The notes under the pieces are model-generated. The model was not told where the DNA came from and did not search any database. It saw only the letters and a list, made by a program, of their open reading frames with translations. This document shows positions 12,901 to 23,900 of a stretch of DNA of 64,000 bases, piece by piece. The stretch comes from Galaxea fascicularis. Its lineage: Eukaryota; Cnidaria; Anthozoa; Scleractinia; Euphylliidae. The first letter of the stretch is position 1, and every line of letters starts with the position of its first letter. Made by a program: the position numbers and the translations under genes. The stretch covers positions 28,534,691 to 28,598,690 of the forward strand of contig OX419335.1 in assembly GCA_948470475.1 (NCBI GenBank), in the 5' to 3' direction.

Positions 12901-15900
12901 GTAGTGTAAAGCTCAAACACTGATTGAGTCTGGCACTTTGCATTTACAGGTTCATAATACAGGACTCTAATCTCCTTTTCTATGACAAAAGAAGCAGCCA
13001 GGCTCCACCAGACACCAAGCCTTCAGGGTATGGGTCATTTGCATGAACTCTTTTAACGTCTGTGGCCAATTAATCTATGTGAGAGTGCAATGTAATGCCA
13101 AACATTTCTGTGTACTCAGCTGTATACTTCAGTTTTGTGTAGCTGCATTAACTAAATTTGTTTCCAATAGAAGACCAGCTTATACTCAGCTCATTTGTAG
13201 CAACCTAGTGCAACCTCTGAGACATACATCTCAAATAGCTTCTGCAGCATGAATTGGCTAAGGTGTAAGACAAGGTCATACAGTCACATTTTATGCATTC
13301 AAACCATGGGTTAAACATGTTTACTTAACAGAGCTGAACATAATACCGTATTTTCTCAATTTAACGCCCCCAGCGTTTATTTCAATCTTGGCCTAATGGA
13401 CCCAGCATTTGTTTGAAGCCAGCGTTTAATCAGAGTCCAGCGTTTATTAGCAAGGTGCAATTGTCCGTACTTTTTTAATTGATTTATTACTTAGTAATCT
13501 ATTCTCTGGTACCCAGAGGCAGTTTCTTAGGGTGGAATGATTATTCTCTTTGTCCTGATCCAACAAGCTCTCCCCAAGTCACCGAAAATGATTATTACCA
13601 AAGCAAACAGAATATATTAAGCTATGCATGAACAAGCTAGTACATAGCAAGTACGTAACAAGTAGGTGGTACAACTGAAAAAAGTTTTGAGTACATAATA
13701 GGCAACTCCACCAACGTCCTTCCCCGGACTGCAATTGCAGTGCCTTTTCTAGATCAAACGCCAGGGCCTCGGTCAAACGCCCCCAGCATTTATTTTAAAA
13801 TTACTAATTTTCACCTGGCATTTATATGAGGCCAGTGTTTAATCGGGTCTAGCATTAAATTGAGAGAATACCGTACCCTTTTAAGCCCATAAGTAGCACC
13901 TAACAAGGCAATCATTAGCATGTTATACAATACCATACCACACTGTAGACAGACATACAGACAGACAGACAGACAGGTAGATAGATTCCCTGCATTCTTG
14001 GGCAAAAGTAGCCAGCACAAAGTGGTCTTATAGATGGCAGAAATCCGTTGGCTACCGGCTCCTTATGACAATCCTGCCATTCCATACCATACCATACAAC
14101 GTGAGAATATGCAATCTCTGACAAGGTACCTGAGGCAAGTTATTTTGGAAAATTATGGAGTTGAAAATGTTAAGATACACTCAATGCAACATCCCTGTCA
14201 AGAACTTACAGAACAGACATGGTTTGATGCTACTCTGGTTTGAAAATTGATGAATGTAACTTAAAAAGTTACAATTCACGATCCCGTGACGATGGCGGCC
14301 TTTTACCTGACACCTATTTACACCTCATCAAAACAAAAGGTCGTTAATTAGTAAGCGTATAAAAGGGTCCTTTTTGCAACACTAGATCACCCCTGATGAA
14401 GACACTAGGCAGGAGTGTCGAAACGTTTTATATATTTTTTTAGGGTCGTGAATTGTAACTTTTTAAGTTACATTCATCAATTTTCAAACCAGAGTAGCAT
14501 CAAACCATGTCTGATTGCCCACCTGGTTGCAGTGTGAACTTGAACATAACTTACAGAACAGTTTAAAGTGGCAGAAAACAAGTTTATTTCTGCATTTCAG
14601 GCACTTATGCCTCAGCCTTGGGAACCTGGGGTTCATTTTGTTCTCTTATATTCTTTGTAGGAACATTGATGTTACGACGTCATCACTTGAAGTGTTTGTT
14701 GTTATTTCAAGGTATTTTTGCCTCTTAAGTAATCTATGTGAACCCGCAAAGCAAAACGAATATCTCTGTTCTCTTTGTTTCGGCTCGCTGGCCCCAACCA
14801 TCTTAGAGCTTTTTATGCCGTGTGGAGACGAGATAAGAAAACAATTAAGCGGTACGCCTGTGTTCGCCCATGTCCAGAGTAACTCAGAGAGTGCCTGCCC
14901 TCAGGATAAAAATGTCATTGAAGTTGAGTGAAGGAAATACACTACTGTGCAAAAAAGTTAACTTTCCAATAGCTCTGTTTTAGTCACGAGGGCGAGGCGG
15001 AAAGAAAAATAATCTGCGTCTCGATGCAACAATCCTCACGGGGAACCCAACCTTTGACCTTTTTAAAGGATGTTATTTCTTCAAGGATTGTAGCATCACA
15101 CTTCCTTGGTTTTATTGACCGACAAGTTAAATTGGCCAGCGTTAACCCTTCGTCAAAGGGAAGAGCGAGCACTCGGAACGTTAGCACTCGATTATCTTTA
15201 CAGTGTCGTATTTACCTTAATCGATCAACTCTTCTGGTAGCCTGAGTATCAGGCCCTATCAGGGAAGCGGGGACGAGAGGAAGGAAGAGGAGAAGGGCCT
15301 GACACAAAGCCATTGATTCGCTTGTGTCCAACATCCAGATTCTGGATATTACGCTAATACGTGAGTCAACCGGAAGTCAAGCTTCCAGCGCAGGGGTTAC
15401 AGACGCCATATTGAAGTTTACTCTCATGACACATGACAGTTACCGGAAGTGATTTTGATTGGCTAATTATAACACGCGCTGTGTGGGGGTGGAAGGCTTC
15501 TGAGAAGCTGTTGGTGTCAGGCGTTTCTTCCTTCGCTTTCTCGCTCTTTTTGCCTTCCCCACCCTAGAAACGCCTGATATTCAGGCTACTCTACTGGTAA
15601 ATTGCGGTAATCAGCATTATTAGTATATAGACCGTTTTCAGTCACGTGACCAGCGGCCATATTGGTTCAATGAAACAAAAGAAAGTATTTGCATAGCGTT
15701 AGCCTTGTGCACCAACATGGCTGCCGTGACGTCATGTGAAGACGATCTATACTAGATAGCATTTTTTGTGCGCTCTGATTGGCTACTCAAACTCGGAATA
15801 GCAAGTGCTATTCACCTCTGAGTAACTCGCGCGAAAATCGTAATTGTTGCCAGAAATAAATGAGTTCAAAATCATCATTTTCATGCTCCATTATCTCTCT

Positions 15901-17900
15901 GTTTTACAGTCGAACCTGCATTAAGCGGTCACCCTCGGGGAATGGCGAAGTGACCACTTAACATAATACAGGTTGCTCAGAATACAACTGAGAAAAAACG
16001 AGGACGCCATTTGATGATGATCTCAAATTCATCACTAATTGAGACCCGAGAAAGTACAAACGTCAATTTCCACCGATTTAATGATTTGTGGAAATAACCA
16101 TGGAATTCTATTCCCTGGCAGGCTATTTGGTATCACGTTTGAGTGGTTTTGTTTTACAAAGTGACTGTTTGGTGCAGATCAAGACAACAGAAACGGCTCG
16201 TTGGGACCATGTAAAGACTGACCGCGACCGCTTAATAGAGGTCAAAAACTATGGTCAAAACTGTAGATCTTAAGGGGAGTAATTTTGGAGACTTTCACAA
16301 CTGACGGCTTAATAGAGGGTGACCGTTTAATATGGTACCACTTAATACAGGTTCGACTGTAGTTTTGTTAGCGTCAATGGCCAGTTGTGGATATTTACCA
16401 CTCACCACCTCCATTTCGGTGAATAATTATTAATTATCCTACTCAATATTTGGAATTCCCCCTAATTTTAGCCAATTCTACCAACGGTCTTATTGTCTAA
16501 GTATCAGCCGATTTTCCGCGCGAGTTGGCAGAATTAATTGTTTTAATTGAATCGAACTTCAAATGTCCACTCTATATTACTAACGACATAAAATGATAAT
16601 TCCTACATGTACTAATACTAGCATCTCTTTGTTACTGAACCCAGTACGACAAGACATAAATCAGCTCCCATAACGCCATTTAGTACATTTTTATTGGGTT
16701 ACGAACTTTCTCTTTTTTGTCAGAATGAGCTCAAAGCCTACTTTTCATTTCAGCATAAGCTCTTGTCATCTCCTCCCCGCTCGTTCGAACAAACTAGTTC
16801 TCCAGGGTAGTGGCCCGGGGGGGGGGGGGGGGGCAAGTAAACTAGTTCTTTGCAGTTTGGTATCCAGGGGAAGGTCCTGGGGAAGGACAAGCAAACTAGC
16901 TCTTTACAGAGACGCCCAAAACCCTTGTAAGGGCCAAACATTTTTGAGAGCGCCCCCTCCCCCCACGACTCCCTTATTTCTTGGTCTGTATCCGCCACTG
17001 ATTTGTTCTTATCTCAGGCTAATACACTTTGGACCGACCTTGGAGGCTAATAACATAGGGACCTTAACGATGATAAAATCCAACACTGAGACAGGAACTG
17101 AGATGACAAATGTACACAAATGTATACAAAGCGATAAATATGCCCTCGTGATGTAATGGAATAACTAAGCTAGTTGTAACATTGCGGCTGATATTGGTGC
17201 AATGCTACGCACAATGCTGTGCATTGGGGAGGTGGACTGAAACTCATCTAGATCAGTCGCAAATAGGCTGCTAACGCAGACGTATTTCCGGTTGTCGCTT
17301 CGGGGGGGGGGGGAAGTGACAACCGGAAATACGTCTGTGTTCACAGGCTAGAGCGCAAACAGGTGATCCATTTTTTTTATGGAAAGAACTACCACACGGT
17401 TTAAGCTGCCTCACACAGTGGGAAGAATTGTTATGTATTCGAATCGCTACGATACCATCACTCTTTGCAACATTTTATTATTGATTTTTACATGCAGGCC
17501 TTGTTGTTGTTTTCACGGGCCTCAATCTCTGTCGCATTTCCTTCTACTTTGCGCGTGCAGCTCAAACGAGTTCGATACATGACGTGACAATGAAATTTCC
17601 ATGGCAACTAACAGAAGTTTGAACGTTGCAAAACGAACTCAAACTGCTGTGCGCGTTACTGAACTTGTCTTCTGTTAATAAGATCGCCAGACGAAGTTAA
17701 AACGAAAAACAGAATCTCTTTACATTGCTGTGTTTAAGTTTTCGTTCTTCTGTTTTGGCTCTTGCAATCTTCCATACGTTTTTGTTTTCTTTTTGTTTTT
17801 CACTCTGAGCGTTACTTTTACTTGTAGCAAGGATGGAAAAGACTTTCAGCTATCGCCTCCCCGAGATGTGTGTGTCTTTGAATGGCTGTTGAACCTCAAG
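9945..17900 (+). CDS. PH-domain exons 1-5 of the TBC gene
   Basis: Exons 9945-10017 (its acceptor is at 9922, so the exon begins at 9923), 11849-11888, 12950-13027, 14661-14711 and 17828-17900 join in phases 1, 2, 2, 2 and 0. The spliced product reads through LREDKSGKHW, FIIQDSNLLFYDKR, a VTTSSLEVFVV strand and a closing GKDFQLSPPRDVCVFEWLLN helix. This is the usual PH pattern of beta strands followed by a C-terminal helix with a conserved Trp. PH domains bind phosphoinositides or proteins and would target the GAP to membrane. The basic lipid-binding loop is only partly obvious. An untranslated exon may lie near 9500-9611, where a short ATG frame at 9531 stops before a GT donor. Confidence 0.75.
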
Positions 17901-20900
17901 GTACGTCGGAGCCAAACACGTCTACTAGTTTTAACTGAACCTTAAAGCGACTTAAGTGTGGGCTTTTCGTCAGTGAACGTTTGTCTCGCTTTCTATGAAG
18001 TAGTCACTTTTTAATTTTTTTTTTGTTACTTTCGCACGTCCTCAAAAGTTTCCAAAATGCCAGAATTTCAGATTGTTTAGATTTGTCTAGATTGGATACT
18101 TTGCGCTCTTTTTATTGATTATCCGGTTGTTTGTTTATTTGCTTTTTGAGACAATTAAACATTTCGACTGTTTGTCGAGTGGGGTACCACCAAATGTTAA
18201 AAGGTAAATTTTTCTGGTTGATTTTGGACGATATTTGACAATTTTCAACCTTGCGAAAGTGCAAGACGCCAGCCGGAGAAATTGTTGACGGAAAAATTAA
18301 TTGTTTGGTTGGTTGTGTTTTTTGTTTGTTTAGGAAGTTGCTAGGTTAGGAAGTGCGCAAAATGTGGCGCCATCTGGACTCGAGCGCGGGGCAGGAGGTA
18401 GCAGTATTATGGGAAAGGTGGGCAACTATCCTGTATTTCAACACAACAAAACACAACTCATTTATAGTAATAATAATAATAATAACTTTATTTAAGTCTC
18501 AAATCGTTCTAGCTGAACACCAGTGCTCTACTAGTTGGGGAGACTGTAAATCAAATAAACTCTAAATTTATTCAAATCAAATCAAATGTTGGTTTTTGAG
18601 GAGAGGAACAAACCGTAGTACCCGGAGAAAAACCTCTCGGAGCAGAGTAGAGAACCAACATTACAAACTCAGCCCACTTATGACACCGAGTGCGGGAGTC
18701 GAACCCGGGACACATTGGTGGAAGGCGAGCGCTCTCACCACTGCGCCAACCCTGCTTCCCACAAAAATTGAGAACGCTTTGCTAGATTATCTTTCATAAC
18801 TACAATGTAACGTAAATTAAATTAACCGTTAGGGCTGAAGTTACATTGGAATTTAATTCCCAGAGAATTTCGCTCTCAGTCAGTCACTTTCTATGTCCTT
18901 GTATACTGTGTCTGCAAATATCTGACAGAGATGCATGCCTCTAAGATCAACCGATCTGAAAGAACGTTTAGGGCTTTAGTACCTCGGATAACGTCAGACT
19001 AAGTTCACCTTCACTTGTGTCTTGTTAATTTCAGCTGCGAAGCAGTCTCCGACGAAAAAAGAAAATCACACGAACCGTGTCAGAAAACAGCAGTGGTAAG
19101 CTTTGATCGTCGGACCTGTTTCCCTTAAAGGAAATGTATTTTCTGAAACTTTTTTTTTACCACAATTGCTGGTAAACGCGCAATCTGACAACGCTGCTCG
19201 TGTCAACCTGTCACACAATGCCTTTTTCCCGAAATTTGACCATTGTGATGACGATTGTCGTTATCGATAAGAGTACAAACAACGCTAAACCACATTCGAT
19301 TTGGTAAATATATGGTATAGTATACTTTGGTATGGATATGTATCGTGATGTCATTATGTTTCATCGTACCCTATTCTTTGCTATACACTCTGACTTTTGT
19401 CTACTTATGTTGTCAGTTAGCTCCAATTCAAACGGACCTGTGACGGGTTTTGTGAGAGCGGGCCTCCTTAAACAGCCTATACCGAATCAACAGCCAGAGG
19501 TCAAAAAGTCTCGCTCAAAGTCGTTCCCGTGGGAAGAAGCAGCACGTTTAGAGCTTTCTCGGTCTTCTTCGGGTGAAGTTACGGCGGAAGAACCACCTGT
19601 CGAGGTATTTGTAATTCCTTGAGCTTATTACCATGTTTTTAGTGCGAGAGCAGTTTTTATATTCATTTATTTCCAAATGGTCTGGATGAAAGCAGACAAA
19701 TTAGAATTCGCAAAAAAATTGACAACTTTTTTAAGTTTTAGAGACATGTTTTGATCGACGATCGAAGACATGATGATCAATGGTCGACCAAAACATGTCT
19801 TGCAAACTTAAAAGTTGTCAATTTTTTACGTTTTCTTAGTCAGCGATTTATATTTCAGTGAGTTGCTGCAGTGCGCTCTGAATCGTAATGAGCGCCTTTG
19901 AATTGTTAATGTAGTGTTTAACAAGGCTTCGCCCTATAGCCGGATTTTTAAGTGTGTAAACACAGTTACGAAGCACCTTAAAAAATTCAATTTCTTCCCA
20001 GAAATTAAGGATTTTTCCTGTTTTTTAAATTTTTGTTTCTCGGTGATTGGTTAGTCAAAATAACTGAAGGTCATGAGTACCATCATTTAGGAATTAGTTA
20101 AAAACAACTCTGGAAATGCGAAAACTAATTCACCAAAAACCAAGGTAACACTAAAATAAGTGCCGCAAACTTAGTTGTCAACCTTTCTATCAGATCAATG
20201 GCTCTGATCTGTTGCAGGCAGTACTCCTGCCTGCAACAGCAATGCACACCAAGCCCCCGACCCTCCACCCCTGCTGGTTCCAGCTGAAAGCGCGCGCGCT
20301 CGTAGGCTATCGTCAAGGTAAGAGTTTTCTTCAAGGTAGTGTTCCACGAAAGCAAGAATTAAGCCTCCAGTACCCCAGGTGAAAAAGGTGTGTTGACTTT
20401 AATCTCTGTCTTCACTGTTCATTTCAGCAGGCAGAGGAGGCTGTGTCTATGGACAGTGTTTGCGGTTTTACTATTGATGATCACAGAGCAGCGGAATCGT
20501 TACCCAAAGAAGATAATATCATGGAGAAAACAAAGGATGAAATAAAGAAACCAGTAGTGGAAACTGCTTCTGTTGAGGTTCAAACTGATTATATAACTGA
20601 GGGAGAATTGTTATCGTTACAGCAACAGAAAATGTGAGTACAATGATCTCTAAAACAGTCGCTTAGGTGTACTTCTCAACCCCTGTCACCACTTGTCATA
20701 ATGTAATATCGGGTGCTTACCATTACACAAATCACCCGGTTGGAACTTTCGGGCGTAAAAATGCATGTGATTTAGTATGTCCAAATGGAGACTGCCTGGG
20801 AAAAAAATTTGCCGGTATCGATCTACTGAAAATCAAAACTAAACAGGAAAAGGGCGTCACTTGCCAATTATTTCTAAAACTTTCCAAATAGAGTGACGCT

Positions 20901-23900
20901 CGCCATAAGATTTCCCAACCGGGTTTGCTGGGTTTTCTTTGTAAATGACAAGTATACATTGAATCACAGATGTGGAGATTACGTCGAGAATAAAGCGATC
21001 GTCTAATAATGCTCGCGTCATGTCAGGTAATAGCAACAACGCTGGTCACGCTTCACGGCTTTGTTTTGTTACATTCGTGTTTGATCTTAACGAAATATAA
21101 GTTAGCGCCGTGGAACATTTTCTTGCCAATTGGATTTCAGGTTCGGCTTCCTCTTCTCTCCTCGAGTCTGGAAAATACGTTTAGGACAAAGTATCCGTTT
21201 CCATCAGTGGGAATAAAAGAGCCTTAAATCGGGCCGGCTTATTGTGACCGTGGTTGTATTCTGATTTGTCTTAGGCCCTCCACAGACTAGGGCTTTAGTT
21301 GTCGACAACGATTTGTGATCGACAACTAAAAGTTATCGACAACTAAAAAACGTAGTCTGTGGCGTAAGTTGTCGACAACTAAACCCCAAATTATTAGTTG
21401 TCGACAACTAAGCAGTTTCCCTTTTCGAAAAGGGAAACTGCTTACTTGTCGACAACTAACAGTTGTCGACGGCTTCATTTTTGGGCGTTTTTTTAGTGTG
21501 TGAAAACTTTTGTTTTAGTTGTCGACTACTTTTAGATCTCCGCGCTATTGTGTCAGCGGCTTTCCCCGCCGGCTTAAAACATGGAGGATTGTAGAAGTAA
21601 AATACATGGTAAAGAAAACATTCTTTTTGATCTTCCTTCTCCACATCCCGTCCTTGGAGATGGAAACGACACTAACGATGTCATTATTGCGGCAGCTTGT
21701 GCCCACCAACAAATTCTGATGCAAGATATTTTATCCAAAACGATTGAACGGCAAATTTGGCACAAAGTTCGTTCGAGGGACTTTTGTCCAACGTGCTGTA
21801 GAAAATGGAATGACGGCGATTTTATCACCAATTTGCGAGTAGACAGGGGTACATTTCTTCTTATTGTTGAAAGACTGACCCCTTATATTCATGCGTAGTA
21901 AGCTCTCGGTGCCCAACCTCCCTGTGTATCGGTCGCTAAATCAGTATTTGAGCGCCAGTGTGTGGAATCCCTTTATCGGTCTTATTTAGTTGTCGATCAC
22001 AAATCGTCGTCGACAACTAAATCCCTAGTCTGTGGAGGGCCTTAGACACCTTGTGTACCTATGCGATACGTTAATTTGCAAAATTGTGATCAGTCAGTTT
22101 AGCAGCTGGCATTAGGGAAAGCACAGATGGCGTAGTGGTGAGAGCACTCGCCTCCCACCAATGTGGCCCAGGTTCGATTCTCTGATCCGGTGTCTCATGT
22201 GGGCTGAGTTTGTTGGTTCTCGTCCTTGCCCCGAGAGGTTTTTTCCCCTCTCTCCAAAAACCAACATTTCTCCCACACGGCCCAATAAGCCTTTAAATTC
22301 CAACCTTATATAAATAAAGTTTCTTTACCTTTACCTTTCTAGGATATCACTAAACATTTTCACTCTATTAAATCATCTTCTAAATCATAAAACATTTCAC
22401 TCTTTTAAATCAGAACAAAGGAACTAGAGATTGAAGTTTGCAAACTGAAATGTGAAGTGATAAGTTTAATTCAAGGGAGTATCAAGGTTCCTTTAAAAGG
22501 TAAGCAATGCAAATTAGAACTTCAACATACGAGCATGGAAATAAAAAACAAAACAAAAAAAATACTCCACACAGGTGAAAATGTCACCGCACCTGTTCGG
22601 CAAGGAGCGCTTTTCATTTAGACCGTTTTTATTTATTGAATAGTTTAATGAAGGACCCAGGTTAAGACATAGTGCACACATCTGTACCGAGCCTTCCTGA
22701 ACTCCTCGCGTTTCATATGTTTGTAAAGGTGTTACCTCAACCACCTCCCTTTGTGTACGGTTGTATCTCACTGTTATGTTGTGTAGCCTTCTTTCAGTTC
22801 ATCGATCCGGTTTTAATTTCCAATTTCGTCGCTTTCTTTAGATGATGACTTGGCTGACTGGCAGTTAATAGAGGACATCAGGGTAAGTTTTTTTGTCATT
22901 CCTTCATGTAAGTATCATGGCAGTATCTGGGTAACTGCGCACCTACCCCTCCCCTAACCAAACATTGACACTAACTTATTAACTTATTATAACTTGTTGG
23001 GTTAGGGGAGGGGTGGGTGCGCAGTTGCCCAGATCCGAAAACCGTCTCGGACCAGAGTAGAGAACCAACAAACTCACTTATGACGCCGAGTCTGGGAATC
23101 GAACCTGAGACACATTGAGACACTATCACCATTGTGCCAACCCTGGTCCCCTAACTAAGTCCTGTAATGCGTGCTGGGATATAGACAGTTGATTGGGTGT
23201 TCCTTCAAAACAAGCTATTGTTAGCTTACCGTACATGACAATGAGGGTGGGTCTGTTAAAAGACTCTAGACTGTTACAAGCACTTTTCGTTTCTGAGGTG
23301 ACATTAGGTTATGTCAAGAAAACTTTATTGAGAGAGTAGTTTTCCTTTTTCAGTCGCTGTCTTCCATTGTTAGAAGCATCCTATTCTTGACGTCAATGAA
23401 TACAAACGCTGGCCCTCTCTCAGTTAAACAACTGTTGCTTTATTTTGCAGTACAAAGACCGAATTTACACGCTGTTAAAGGAGGCCCGACTTTATAATCC
23501 TAATCTGCCGGATTTTGATGGGTAAGTCAGTGGCTCTATTGAAAACCTAGTATAATTTAATAAAAACAAACGGAATCTTGTTTAAGATCCCAGGGGGGAT
23601 ATGAGGGAAGGTCTGTGGTATGTACACTTAAACGGGGGAGGAGGGAGAGGGTAGGGGGAAGGTAAAGTCATGAAAGCAATAGGATATTTGCACCCTTCAA
23701 TACACAACTGCTAGAACTTACTTCGTTTCTCCTTTCTTTTTTAAATGCTGTAATGGGGTGTAAATCATGGCAGTAGTAGTTTGCATGAAATAACCAAAAC
23801 GTGTAATCTTGTGGCAGATGTTGTAAAATGGCGCTTTTTTGAATTTACACTAGTTGAACGATTTCTCTTTGTCATAAAACATCCTTCTGGAAAAAGAACG

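Noticed and set aside
14515..14931. 138-codon plus-strand frame
   Set aside because: Only 14661-14711 inside it fits as a TBC gene exon by phase and splice sites; the rest has no recognisable domain.
16725..17156. 143-codon frame over a poly-G tract
   Set aside because: It contains a low-complexity Gly run from a G homopolymer near 16816-16834 and lies in repeats; not gene-like.
18690..18760. tRNA gene
   Set aside because: The A-box and B-box belong to a SINE: the acceptor and anticodon stems do not fold as a tRNA, and the same sequence recurs with a long body.
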